Shown here: positions 24,757 through 33,088 of the stretch, piece after piece | How positions within the stretch are numbered: the stretch's first letter is position 1 | Layout: each line of letters begins with the position of its first letter | Source of the DNA: an uncultured Clostridia bacterium | GTDB taxonomy: Bacteria; Bacillota; Clostridia; TANB77; CAG-508 | DNA length: 43,800 nucleotides | Direction: 5' to 3' | NCBI GenBank assembly: GCA_947426305.1 | Contig: CANEDP010000011.1 | Span: 1-43,800, forward strand | Notes under the pieces: generated by a model | Seen by the model: the letters and a program-made list of their open reading frames with translations, nothing else | Told to the model about the DNA's origin: nothing | Database searches by the model: none | Made by a program: the position numbers and the translations under genes

Positions 24757-26709
24757 ATGAAATCAAAAATAACCAAAGAAGAATTAGAACAAATCAAACA
24801 ATACCAAAATGAAAAGAGTTTTTGGATTCATCAATTATTGTGCGAAAATGTAGAAGATGATATTGCTTATTTGTTGCAAAATGATGAAGAAAATGAAGAT
24901 TTTAAAGGTTCTATCGAAGAAAATCTAAATTTTCTAAAAGAAATGTTTGATGTAATTGCGAAATATTTTTATCAGAATACCAAAAGAAAATCTTGCATGG
25001 TTTATCAGGTTTCTCATGTTGCTCAAATTGACAATTTGAAAAGGGATTCGGTTATTAATCCATTTTGGATTGCTAATAAGAGTGAAGAAGAAGCTAAAGG
25101 AGCGCTACCAACCAATTCGAATCGAGCCGTTATGTTACGATTTAAGATAGATGAGAACATTCCGTATATTGAATTTGAAAAGCAAAAAATTTTAATTGCA
25201 CCTTTTACGAATATAAGTGATATGCAAGAAATTTCGCCAGAAGATTCTTCTAGCAAAATGTATGAAATTGATTTAAAACCGCAAGAATTTGAAATTTTGG
25301 CAGAAGAAGAAAAAAACGATTTGTATGAATCTATTTTAGAGAATGCAAAAGAGATGCAAGAAAAATTAAAAATTTGCACAGAAATGGAAAACGAAAATCG
25401 AGTGCATTATGAAGAAATCCGCAAATTGGAGCAGTTATTAGCCAAACACCATTTTGCGATGGAGCAAGAAGATTATGAGGAAGATACAACCGAAGAAGAA
25501 AAGCAAAGTGATTTAGAAAATGTGGCAAGAATTAATGAAGAATTGGCTTCACTAAAGGAAATCATTTCAAAAACATATCAAGAAAGAGAAGAAAACATCA
25601 ATTTTATGATTGATTGGAAAAGAGATGTAATTGCTTATTTGAAAGATGAATTTAGGCAAATTCAGGAAAAATATGTTTCAGAAGAAGAAGTTGTTATGCC
25701 AGAAGAACCAGAAAAAAAAGAGGAAGTGGCAGAAGAGCCAAAAAAAGAATTAGCCCCAGAAGTAGCAAGCGTAAAGGCAGAAGTTTTGGAAAATATGGCA
25801 GTGGTGGATACATTACAAAAAAATATCAAAGAGTTGATTTCGAAACAGCAAAATCATGCAAGAATTGCAGAAGCAATGGATTCGAATTACAAGGCGCTGA
25901 ATAATGCATTTGAAATGAAAAATTTTGCGGAAGAATTAGATTCTTTGCTTCATACGGTTTGTAGTAAATTAGATAATCTTTCTGCAGATTATGCAGAAGA
26001 ATTGGAAAAAATATCCAAAACCAATATTCAAGTGAGTATTTTGCTTAATTATTTAAATAATGCAAAATCAGCAGTCAGCAAGAAAATTACGCGATTTGAT
26101 GAAATGAGCATTATTGAAGAAAACGAATTGAAACGTGAAATGGCGGAAACGATTAAGAATATTCGTTGTGAAGCAGAATTAAGGAAATTGCGAGATGATG
26201 TTGATATTATCGAAGATAAAAGTAATTTTAAGAAGTTTATTGGAAAGCTTACAGGTAGAAACAAACTAGATGAAACCATGCTTGATCAAATTGAAATCCG
26301 TCAAAATGCGATTCGAAAAAGCTTTAAAACAAAAATGCCAATATCGTATAATTATAGTATTCATGAATTGCTTGCTGAAATTGAGATGTTTATTGAGGAA
26401 AATGAAGATGATGAATTGGTATTGGAAGATGTGAGCGTTTTAAGAAAAATCAAGGAAGTTTTGAAGAAAAATTTTGTGATTATGGATAGTAAAGTGATAA
26501 GCATTATGGACCAGAAATCGGGTAAAAATCTTCCGCTTTCTTCGCAGAAAATGAGTAAGCAAGAATTAATTGAGATTGATACGTATCGATTTTTACATCG
26601 TTATGGATATGATAAATCAAATGATGTAGAGGATCCAGAATATCAAGATACTATGGCAAGTGAAATAAAAAGGATTGTTGATTACATAAAGACTAGTGGA
26701 ATGATTTAA
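24757..26709 (+). CDS. Large coiled-coil protein of unknown function
   Basis: Unrecognised 650-residue acidic protein with AAAGGAGG upstream. The first 170 residues form a compact region (KSCMVYQVSHVAQIDNLKRD, PTNSNRAVMLRFKI, KQKILIAPFTNISDM) whose layout loosely recalls ADP-ribosyltransferase-like folds, but no catalytic motif can be confirmed. The rest is mainly charged heptad-rich helix, with a Glu/Pro-rich hinge (VVMPEEPEKKEEVAEE) near residue 315. Cytoplasmic by appearance. Adjacency to the Lon-like protease suggests a common operon, perhaps substrate or adaptor. Confidence 0.6.
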   Translation: MKSKITKEELEQIKQYQNEKSFWIHQLLCENVEDDIAYLLQNDEENEDFKGSIEENLNFLKEMFDVIAKYFYQNTKRKSCMVYQVSHVAQIDNLKRDSVINPFWIANKSEEEAKGALPTNSNRAVMLRFKIDENIPYIEFEKQKILIAPFTNISDMQEISPEDSSSKMYEIDLKPQEFEILAEEEKNDLYESILENAKEMQEKLKICTEMENENRVHYEEIRKLEQLLAKHHFAMEQEDYEEDTTEEEKQSDLENVARINEELASLKEIISKTYQEREENINFMIDWKRDVIAYLKDEFRQIQEKYVSEEEVVMPEEPEKKEEVAEEPKKELAPEVASVKAEVLENMAVVDTLQKNIKELISKQQNHARIAEAMDSNYKALNNAFEMKNFAEELDSLLHTVCSKLDNLSADYAEELEKISKTNIQVSILLNYLNNAKSAVSKKITRFDEMSIIEENELKREMAETIKNIRCEAELRKLRDDVDIIEDKSNFKKFIGKLTGRNKLDETMLDQIEIRQNAIRKSFKTKMPISYNYSIHELLAEIEMFIEENEDDELVLEDVSVLRKIKEVLKKNFVIMDSKVISIMDQKSGKNLPLSSQKMSKQELIEIDTYRFLHRYGYDKSNDVEDPEYQDTMASEIKRIVDYIKTSGMI

Positions 26710-26712
26710 AAG

Positions 26713-26736
26713 TGAGGACGATGAAAAATCGTCCTT
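26713..26736 (+). terminator. Hairpin after the coiled-coil gene
   Basis: AGGACGAT and ATCGTCCT form a perfect eight-pair stem with a GAAAA loop, just after the stop codon. The T-run is poor (TGCATAAATT), so it may be a stabilising hairpin more than a terminator. The rest of 26740-26830 holds nothing I recognise. Confidence 0.55.
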
Positions 26737-26832
26737 GCATAAATTCTGCCTAACCTTTTATTATATCATATTTTGGGGAAAATGTCAAATTGGCAAATAA
26801 GGAAAAAGAATTTAAGATTTTTGAGAAAAACA

Positions 26833-26861
26833 TTGACAAATGGTCTAATTTTTACTATAAT
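26833..26861 (+). promoter_or_regulatory. Consensus promoter of tRNA-Thr
   Basis: TTGACA 26833-26838, 17-base spacer, TATAAT 26856-26861. Confidence 0.9.
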
Positions 26862-26880
26862 AAAAAGTAATTGAAAATAT

Positions 26881-26956
26881 GCCAATATAGCTCAGTTGGT
26901 AGAGCAACAGATTCGTAACCTGTAGGTCGGCGGTCCGATTCCGCCTATTGGCTCCA
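26881..26956 (+). tRNA. tRNA-Thr(CGT)
   Basis: 76-base cloverleaf with acceptor GCCAATA/TATTGGC, D-arm GCTC/GAGC, anticodon loop TTCGTAA, discriminator T and encoded CCA. Two oddities: the anticodon stem ACAGA/CCTGT has an A31-C39 mismatch, and the T-loop reads TCCGATT, so position 55 is C, not the T that TruB converts to pseudouridine. A weak hairpin with a short T-run follows at about 26961-27004. Confidence 0.88.
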
Positions 26957-27024
26957 ATAGAAAAGTCATTGTATTAGAAAATAGTCTAGTATGATGGCTT
27001 TTTAGTTATGTTTTTTGTAGAAAC

Positions 27025-27053
27025 TTGAAAATTTTATGTAAATGTGGTATAAT
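27025..27053 (+). promoter_or_regulatory. Promoter of the broken membrane ORF
   Basis: TTGAAA 27025-27030, 17-base spacer, TATAAT 27048-27053. Confidence 0.75.
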
Positions 27054-27113
27054 ATAATTGTAGTATATAGTTGTGCTTGAAAAGACTTTGTGTTATCTTA
27101 AGGAGGCTTAATA

Positions 27114-27372
27114 ATGAAATTTAACTGGAGAGAAGAAAAAGGAAAATTGTCTATTCTTCTCTTCGGTTTTTTAGTTCTTTATTCGTATTGAATCATATAA
27201 TTTAAAAGTTAAGTTTGAAATGCCATTGCTTTTATTTTATCCTTTTTATCCTATAATTAAATTATTTATTAAAGTAGTAACATATTATGAAATTAAGAAA
27301 AAATACTATTGGCTTGGCATTATTTTGCCTATTTTCGTAGAAATTTTAGACATAAAATATACGATACAATAA
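27114..27372 (+). pseudogene. Small membrane protein gene with a +1 break that is not at CGG
   Basis: Strong AAGGAGG seven bases before ATG 27114. The frame reads MKFNWREEKGKLSILLFGFL and stops at 27191. The +1 frame continues as RIESYNLKVKFEMPLLLFYP, then IKLFIKVVTYYEIKKKYYWL, to TAA 27370-27372. An in-frame stop in the +1 frame at 27172 limits the shift to about 27175-27190, in a TTCTTTATTC stretch without CGG. This looks like an ordinary indel or sequence error in an orphan gene, and it contrasts with the CGG sites. Function unknown; two hydrophobic segments. Confidence 0.55.
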
Positions 27373-27463
27373 TAGGATATAACTGGAAACTCGATAACAC
27401 AGATTTCGAAAGTTATTTCTTATGAAATCATATTCTTTTTTGCAGAAGGGAGGTTAATTGGAA

Positions 27464-27676
27464 ATGGATATTGTTCTAATAATTATTGGACTAACTTTTC
27501 TAGTTGTTTTTAGTATCTCATGCATTATCACATTTTTTGTTTTTCGACAAATTAAGAAACAAATGAAAAAAATAGAAGAGTTGAATGCAGAGGAAGAAGA
27601 AAAATTTGAACGGAGAGTTAAAGAACAACATGAAACTATGGAAGAATTCAGAAAAAAGAATTTTCCCGATTATTAA
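27464..27676 (+). CDS. Small single-pass membrane coiled-coil protein
   Basis: Unrecognised 70-residue protein: an N-terminal transmembrane helix (MDIVLIIIGLTFLVVFSISC) followed by a charged helix ending KKNFPDY. ATG 27464 is preferred over TTG 27458 because GGGAGG lies ten bases before the ATG and only four before the TTG. Codon 50 is CGG (27611) followed by A, apparently read as Arg because the terminator directly follows the 0-frame stop. Orphan; another counter-example to obligatory recoding. Confidence 0.55.
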   Translation: MDIVLIIIGLTFLVVFSISCIITFFVFRQIKKQMKKIEELNAEEEEKFERRVKEQHETMEEFRKKNFPDY

Positions 27677-27716
27677 TTTCTTAAAAAGACATTGCTTAAT
27701 TTTTGCAAAAAAGAGA

Positions 27717-27749
27717 GGGGGACACTCTAATAGAGAGTGTCTCCTTTTT
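27717..27749 (+). terminator. Strong intrinsic terminator
   Basis: Eleven-pair stem 27717-27727 with 27733-27743 (one G-T), five-base loop, then TTTTT. Confidence 0.9.
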
Positions 27750-27761
27750 GAGATAAATATA

Positions 27762-27790
27762 TTGAATTGTTTTAAATTAACTGATATAAT
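27762..27790 (+). promoter_or_regulatory. Promoter of the antiporter gene
   Basis: TTGAAT 27762-27767, 17-base spacer, TATAAT 27785-27790. Confidence 0.75.
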
Positions 27791-27834
27791 TTAAAAATAA
27801 ATGGAAGAATAATGATAAAAAGAAAAGGAAAAAA

Positions 27835-29001
27835 ATGGAATACAAATATTTATTAGATATCGGATTAATTATTTTAGTTGTAAAAATTTTTACGATGATA
27901 ACACAAAAAATAAGAATGCCTAAAGTATTAGGGGGGTTAATTGCAGGAATTGTACTAGGTCCAGCCATATTAAATATTGTGCAAAATAGTACGATTTTAG
28001 AAGCATTATCAAAATTTGGTATTATTCTAATTATGTTTTTGGCAGGAATGGAAACCAGTATCAAAAAATTTATAGCAGATAGCAATAAATATGTGACAAT
28101 AGCGATAATGGGTGTGATTTTGCCATTTTTAATGGGCACAATTTTTAGTTTTATTTATACACAAGATTTAAAAACAAATTTATTTTTTGGCGCAGTAATC
28201 ACAGCAACTTCAGTTAGTATCACGGTAGAAAGTCTAATCGAAATGAAAAAGATGAAATCAAGTGTTGGGTTAGCAATATTAGGAGCAGGTGTTGTGGATG
28301 ATATTATCGGAATCTTGTTTTTAACAATCATTATGAATAGTCAAAATTTGCAAATAGCAACTTTTGTGATAATGCTATTAAAAGTAATGTTATTTTTCGG
28401 AATGGCACTTGTTTTAGGATTAGTATTATTTAAAGTATTTGAAAAAGTGGAAGAAAAAGATACTAAAACAGAGCAAATGCCTACTTATTCGATTGCATTT
28501 GCCTTAATATTGGCTTATCTTGCTGAAAAATTAGGCGTAAGTGGGATTATTGGTGCATATATAGCAGGCTTAGTGATAGGCAATACGGAAAAAGGAAGAA
28601 AAGTAAAAGGAAAAATAGATTTGGTAGTGCATATGATTTTTTCTCCGATGTTTTTTGCAAGTGTAGGCCTAAATTTAGGAAAAACAAATTTGACCATATC
28701 TACATGGATGTTTATATTCCTATTTACAGCCATTACAATCATCAGTAAAATAATCGGAAATGGAATCGGAGCGAAACTATGTGGCTATTCCAATGAAAAA
28801 GCGCTACAAATCGGAATTGGAATGGCAACCAGAGGAGAGGTTGCTTTGATTATGGCAGATGAAGCAGAGAAAATCGGTTTAATTGATGAGAATGTGTTTT
28901 CGATTGTGATTATAACGGTATTGCTAGTAACCTTAATAACGCCAATCCTATTGCATTGCAGTTTTAAGAGGAAAAATAGGATAGAAGTAGAAAATTTATA
29001 A
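27835..29001 (+). CDS. CPA2-family cation:proton antiporter
   Basis: A 388-residue membrane protein with about eleven to twelve hydrophobic helices, matching the Na+/H+ exchanger (KefB/NapA-like) family: KIRMPKVLGGLIAGIVLGPA near the N-terminus, VVDDIIGILFL with the paired Asp residues of electrogenic CPA2 antiporters near residue 159, and GIGMATRGEVALIMADEAEK near the end. The C-terminal RCK/TrkA domain of Kef channels is missing. Probable role in pH and Na+ or K+ balance. AAAGGA precedes the ATG; single-gene unit. No in-frame CGG. Confidence 0.88.
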   Translation: MEYKYLLDIGLIILVVKIFTMITQKIRMPKVLGGLIAGIVLGPAILNIVQNSTILEALSKFGIILIMFLAGMETSIKKFIADSNKYVTIAIMGVILPFLMGTIFSFIYTQDLKTNLFFGAVITATSVSITVESLIEMKKMKSSVGLAILGAGVVDDIIGILFLTIIMNSQNLQIATFVIMLLKVMLFFGMALVLGLVLFKVFEKVEEKDTKTEQMPTYSIAFALILAYLAEKLGVSGIIGAYIAGLVIGNTEKGRKVKGKIDLVVHMIFSPMFFASVGLNLGKTNLTISTWMFIFLFTAITIISKIIGNGIGAKLCGYSNEKALQIGIGMATRGEVALIMADEAEKIGLIDENVFSIVIITVLLVTLITPILLHCSFKRKNRIEVENL

Positions 29002-29017
29002 AATCTCCAAAATTGTC

Positions 29018-29046
29018 TTGACAAACGTCTCAATTCGATGTATACT
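29018..29046 (+). promoter_or_regulatory. Promoter of rpmF
   Basis: TTGACA 29018-29023, 17-base spacer, TATACT 29041-29046. Confidence 0.85.
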
Positions 29047-29120
29047 AATTAAGTGAATTTATAAAAACAAATAACAAAGTTATATAAATACTTGTCGAAA
29101 AAGATAGGAGGGATGAGAAA

Positions 29121-29312
29121 ATGGCACAACCAAAAAGAAGATGGTCAAAAGAAAGAACATCTACACGTAGAGCAACTTGGAAATTAGAAGAAAAAAATTT
29201 AGGTATATGTTCGCATTGTCATGAACCAGTATTACCACATAAGGTTTGTTCAAATTGCGGATATTATGACGGAAAAGAAGTAATCGTAAAAAAAGCAAGT
29301 AATGAGGATTAA
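29121..29312 (+). CDS. rpmF: 50S ribosomal protein L32
   Basis: 63-residue L32, starting MAQPKRRWSKERTSTRRATW. Zinc-binding Cys residues are kept in CSHCHEPVLPHKVCSNCGYY, the four-Cys (C+) form. AGGAGG lies before the ATG. It is usually found after a YceD-like gene; here that neighbour is absent and rpmF is alone. A terminator follows. Confidence 0.96.
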   Translation: MAQPKRRWSKERTSTRRATWKLEEKNLGICSHCHEPVLPHKVCSNCGYYDGKEVIVKKASNED

Positions 29313-29345
29313 AAAATTAAGGTTTTAGGCCTTAATTTTTTTTAT
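29313..29345 (+). terminator. Terminator after rpmF
   Basis: AAAATTAAGG and CCTTAATTTT form a ten-pair stem with a seven-base loop followed by a T-run. Confidence 0.85.
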
Positions 29346-29410
29346 TTTTTAGTTCTAAAATATTTTTTCCTGCATATATAGTAATAAATATACATGGAGG
29401 AACTTCGAAA

Positions 29411-30343
29411 TTGAACAATATTCTAAAATATTTCCCAGATAAAATTGAAAAGAAAATTGCAGAAGAAGTTTTGGACAAGATGGATAGTCTAGAAGAAATT
29501 CGACTTCGTACACAAAGACCCATTATTCTAAAATTTAATGACTGCGAAAAAATTATCAAATACACTGTTACCACAGAAGAGATTTTGGCGTGTTTACAAA
29601 TGATTTGCGAAAACTCGATTTATACCTATCAAAACCAAATTTCCGAAGGATTTATCACGATAAAAGGTGGTCATCGCGTTGGAATTACTGGTTCTTGCGT
29701 GATTGATGAAGAAAAAGTTATCAATATTAATTATGTGTATAGCCTGAATTTTAGAGTTGCAAGACAGATTGTAGGAAGTAGCAATAAATTGTTAAGACAC
29801 GTTTTAGAAATTGAAGAAAATAATGTGCACAATACGCTCATTGTTGCACCTCCTGGGGCAGGAAAAACAACAGTTTTGCGTGATTTAATTAGGCAAATTT
29901 CTAGTGGCATTAAAGAAATCAAATTCAAAGCAATCAATGTTGGTGTGGTTGATGAAAGAGGCGAAATTGCGGCACTTTATAAAGGAATGCCACAAAATGA
30001 TATTGGCATCAAAACTGATGTGATTGAAAATGTTCACAAAAGCATTGGAATTCGTATGCTGATTCGCTCCATGGCTCCCAAAGTGATTGTGGCAGACGAA
30101 GTCGGAAATGAAGAAGATATTGAAGCCATTAACTATGCGGTTTGCTCTGGATGTAGAGGAATTTTTACGGCACATGGCAACAATATTGAAGATATTATGC
30201 TAAATCCTGTTTTGAAGACATTGTCCAACAATCATATTTTTCAAAAAATTATTTTCTTGGATACTGTTATCAAAGGCAATATTAAGGAAGTCTACGAAAT
30301 GAATAAAAAAACGACAACGTATCAAAAAGCAGGAGATAAATGA
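29411..30343 (+). CDS. spoIIIAA: Stage III sporulation protein AA, ATPase
   Basis: 310-residue secretion-type ATPase of the mother cell-forespore channel. Walker A is APPGAGKTTVLRDLI near residue 146, followed by VGVVDERGEIAA, VIVADEVG (Walker B) and SGCRGIFTAHG. The start is TTG 29411 with GGAGG ten bases upstream. It heads the spoIIIA operon, known elsewhere to be under sigma-E; I saw no clear sigma-E match. It overlaps spoIIIAB by four bases. No in-frame CGG. Confidence 0.93.
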   Translation: MNNILKYFPDKIEKKIAEEVLDKMDSLEEIRLRTQRPIILKFNDCEKIIKYTVTTEEILACLQMICENSIYTYQNQISEGFITIKGGHRVGITGSCVIDEEKVININYVYSLNFRVARQIVGSSNKLLRHVLEIEENNVHNTLIVAPPGAGKTTVLRDLIRQISSGIKEIKFKAINVGVVDERGEIAALYKGMPQNDIGIKTDVIENVHKSIGIRMLIRSMAPKVIVADEVGNEEDIEAINYAVCSGCRGIFTAHGNNIEDIMLNPVLKTLSNNHIFQKIIFLDTVIKGNIKEVYEMNKKTTTYQKAGDK

Positions 30344-30852
30344 TGTTAAGTATTTTAAAAATATTGATTTTACTTGCCATATTAGTAATTTGTACAAGCC
30401 TTGGATTGCTAAAAGCCAAATCGTATCATAATCGCGTATCAGAACTCAAGAAAATGAAAAATGCGTTGGAAGTGTTAAAAAGTAAAATCGAATTTACGTA
30501 TGAGCCAATTAAGGATATTTTTTCGGAGATTTCAAAAATCGTCTATCATGGGCAAGATAATATTTTTCAAGGAACATTGAACCAAATTGATGAAAAAGGG
30601 GTCATGAACAGTTGGAATAATGCCGTTGAAAAAAACATAAATTTGAATGACGAAGATAAATCTACCATTAAAATGTTTGGCAAATTATTAGGAAAAACCG
30701 ACAAAGCAGGTCAAATCAACGAAATTAATGTTACTAGTAAATTAATTGACACACTTATTGAAAAAGCCGAAATGGAACAAAACAAAAATTATAAATTATT
30801 CAAAACTTTAGGACCTATTGTCGGAATTGGAATATGCATTATTTTGATATAG
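30340..30852 (+). CDS. spoIIIAB: Stage III sporulation protein AB
   Basis: 170-residue protein, the usual length. It has an N-terminal transmembrane helix (ILILLAILVICTSLGLLKAK), a GspF-like helical domain (RVSELKKMKNALEVLKSKIE) and a C-terminal hydrophobic helix. Part of the mother-cell side of the SpoIIIA-SpoIIQ channel. ATGATG overlaps the spoIIIAA stop, so 30340 or 30343 may be used. Confidence 0.9.
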   Translation: MMLSILKILILLAILVICTSLGLLKAKSYHNRVSELKKMKNALEVLKSKIEFTYEPIKDIFSEISKIVYHGQDNIFQGTLNQIDEKGVMNSWNNAVEKNINLNDEDKSTIKMFGKLLGKTDKAGQINEINVTSKLIDTLIEKAEMEQNKNYKLFKTLGPIVGIGICIILI

Positions 30853-30866
30853 AGAGGAAAAAGAAT

Positions 30867-31061
30867 ATGGATGTCAATTTATTATTCAAAATCGCAGGAA
30901 TTGGAATTGTGGTAGCTGTTTTGCACCAAATTTTAAGCAAAGCAGGAAGAGAAGACCAAGCTATGATGACAACTTTAGCAGGAATGGTCATTGTTTTAAC
31001 AATTGTCATAAAAGAAATTAGTGAACTTTTTGAAACAGTAAGGACGGTGTTTGATTTATAG
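30867..31061 (+). CDS. spoIIIAC: Stage III sporulation protein AC
   Basis: 64-residue two-helix membrane protein (LLFKIAGIGIVVAVLHQILS, then GREDQAM and a second hydrophobic helix), the standard SpoIIIAC form. AGAGG lies before ATG 30867. Its TAG overlaps the GTG of spoIIIAD by one base. Confidence 0.92.
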   Translation: MDVNLLFKIAGIGIVVAVLHQILSKAGREDQAMMTTLAGMVIVLTIVIKEISELFETVRTVFDL

Positions 31062-31442
31062 TGGAAGTCATCAAAATTATTGGAGTTCGGATTTATTACT
31101 CTGATTATTACGATTCTTTTAAAAGAATATCGAAAAGATTATGCGATATTTGCAGTTCTAACTGGGGGAGCAATAATTCTGTATCTTTGCCTTGATACGC
31201 TGATGGGGATTATTGATTTTATTAAAACCTTAAGCAACAGTTCTGGTGGTGCTTTTATTTCCATTTTGCTGAAAATTACAGGAATTTCCATTTTAACGGA
31301 ATATGCAGTTAGTGTTTGCAAAGATAGCGGAGAAAGCAGTATTGCGAACAAAATCGATTTAGGCGGAAAAGTGATTGTTATTTCTATGTCCATTCCAGCC
31401 ATTTCCACCGCGTTAGAAGCATTAACCAGATTATTACCTTAA
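31061..31442 (+). CDS. spoIIIAD: Stage III sporulation protein AD, expressed through a +1 shift at CGG
   Basis: Membrane protein of the SpoIIIA channel. The natural start is GTG 31061, overlapping the spoIIIAC stop, giving VEVIKIIGV. The tenth codon is CGG; reading CGGA (31088-31091) as Gly gives IIGV-G-FITLIITILLKEYRKDYAIF, which matches the family N-terminus (IVGLGLIA-type), and the protein runs on with GISILTEYAVSVCKDSGESS to 31442. Total 126 residues against 133 in B. subtilis. Starting at the in-frame TTG 31080 downstream would avoid the shift but would lose the conserved N-terminus and has no ribosome site. Confidence 0.9.
31088..31091 (+). other. Recoding site 7: CGGA in spoIIIAD
   Basis: Codon 10 is CGG after GTT. 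Gly reading restores the conserved N-terminal helix. The 0 frame stops some 30 codons later. Confidence 0.85.
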
Positions 31443-31464
31443 AATTTAGAAGAAAGGATTCCGC

Positions 31465-32542
31465 ATGAATGAATTAATTGATTCGCAAAAAAATATATTA
31501 GGTATTTCTGATTTTCTCCAAAATGCGCAACAATATACCCAAGAAAATTTCCCAGATTTAGATGTTGACAGCCTTTTTTCAAGTGCTATTGGTCGGAAGT
31601 ATTTCAACCAATTTTTGGACAACCAGTATTTTAAATTTTGCAGGGCAAGAAGTAAAAGCTGTTTTGCAAATTATGGTTACGGTCTTAATTGTGATTATCA
31701 TTCATAGTATTTTCAAAGCGATTATTGAAAATTTGGGAAATCATTCGAGTAGTAAAATTATTTATTTTATTCAATATTTAATCATTGTAACATTTGTAAC
31801 AGACAGTTTTGTTTCTGTGATTGATTTAACGACAGATGCAATTCAAGAAGTCATTCAATTCATGAATTTGCTCATTCCACTCTTATCGATGTTGATGCTG
31901 ACAACTGGCTGTATCACTACAACAGGAATCATTCAGCCGATAATTTTGTTTATGATTAGTTTTATTGGAAATTTTATTTCGAATTTTATCATTCCATTGC
32001 TTCTGATTTCGATTACATTAGGCATTGTTTCCAATATTTCAGACAGAATTCAAATTGACCGATTATCGAAATTTTTAAAATCATCGATTGTGTGGATTTT
32101 AGGCATTATTTTGACGATTTTCGTGTGCTCTTTATCCATTGAAGGAACGCTCAGCAGTTCAGTTGACGGAATGACGGCGAAAACTGCAAAAGCGGCTGTT
32201 TCCAATTTTATTCCAGTAGTAGGAAAAATTTTGGGCGATTCGGTAGATAGTATTATTGGTTGCGGAAATATTTTGAAAAATGCAGTTGGCGTAATTGGTG
32301 TAATTGTTATAGCAGGAATTGTGGTTTTGCCAATTTTGAAACTGGCGATTTTGTGGGTTTCATTTTATGTATTGTCTGGAATTTGTGAAATCGTGGCAGA
32401 CGAAAAAATTGTGAAATTGATTGCTCAAATTTCAGATAGTTATAAAATTTTGCTGGCGATTTTGTTTTCTGTTTCGGTGATGTTTGTGATTGGAATAACT
32501 CTTGTTTTGAAAATCACGAATAGTAGTTTGATGTATCGATAA
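31465..32542 (+). CDS. spoIIIAE: Stage III sporulation protein AE, expressed through a +1 shift at CGG
   Basis: Polytopic membrane protein of the feeding-tube channel. It starts MNELIDSQKNILGISDFLQN with FPDLDVDSLFSSAIG before codon 44, which is CGG. Reading CGGA (31594-31597) as Gly gives SSAIG-G-SISTNFWTTSILNF and then the multi-helix body with SKIIYFIQYLIIVTFVTDSF and the C-terminal helices to 32542. Total 358 residues, somewhat shorter than the 399 of B. subtilis; no signal peptide is visible at this start. The 0 frame stops at 31707. Confidence 0.9.
31594..31597 (+). other. Recoding site 8: CGGA in spoIIIAE
   Basis: Codon 44 is CGG after GGT, followed by AAG. Gly reading links the N-terminal amphipathic part to the membrane body. 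Confidence 0.88.
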
Positions 32543-32560
32543 AGTAGGAGTAAAGGAAAA

Positions 32561-33079
32561 ATGATTGCGTTTTTGAAAAGTTGGTGTGAAGGAATAATTG
32601 TGGCAGTAATTCTTTCGATTTTGATTGAGTCGATTTTGCCAGAGGGAAATCATAAAAAATATGTGAAAGTTGTAATTGGGGTTTATGTTTTATTTATGAT
32701 TATGAATCCATTTTTGGAAAAATTTGGAAATGGACTTGAAATTCCGAAAGAATTTGATTTGCCAAGTGTTGAAACATCAAATATTGATCCAAAAAATATT
32801 CAAGAATTGTATGCAAACGGCATTGAGGAAACTCTGAAAAGTCAGATTGAGGAAAAATTTGAGGTTTTGGTAAAGCATTTGGAAATTGTGTATGATGAAA
32901 ATTATGAAAATATTGAAAAAATCACGCTGGAACTTGAACAAAAAGGAATTGTGAGTGTAGAAAAAGTAGAGATTGGAAATACTAATGAAAAGCAAGAAAG
33001 TCATCAAAATTACACAGAAGTGCAAAATTATATTGCGCAAAATTATAATCTTGACCAAACAAAAATTTTGATAAATTAA
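32561..33079 (+). CDS. spoIIIAF: Stage III sporulation protein AF
   Basis: 172-residue protein with two N-terminal transmembrane helices (GIIVAVILSILIESILPEGN, then VVIGVYVLFMIMNPFLEKFG) and a soluble ring-building-like C-terminal domain (IEKITLELEQKGIVSVEKVE). Fits SpoIIIAF by sequence plan and position between AE and AG. No in-frame CGG. Confidence 0.88.
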   Translation: MIAFLKSWCEGIIVAVILSILIESILPEGNHKKYVKVVIGVYVLFMIMNPFLEKFGNGLEIPKEFDLPSVETSNIDPKNIQELYANGIEETLKSQIEEKFEVLVKHLEIVYDENYENIEKITLELEQKGIVSVEKVEIGNTNEKQESHQNYTEVQNYIAQNYNLDQTKILIN

Positions 33080-33088
33080 GGAGAGACT

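Noticed and set aside
27585..27794. Alternative +1 frame product of the 27464 gene through its CGG
   Set aside because: The +1 frame runs through a strong terminator into the next promoter, so the 0-frame end at 27676 is the natural one.
31080..31442. TTG at 31080 as the real start of spoIIIAD
   Set aside because: It would remove the conserved first helix, has no ribosome site and ignores the GTG overlapping the spoIIIAC stop.
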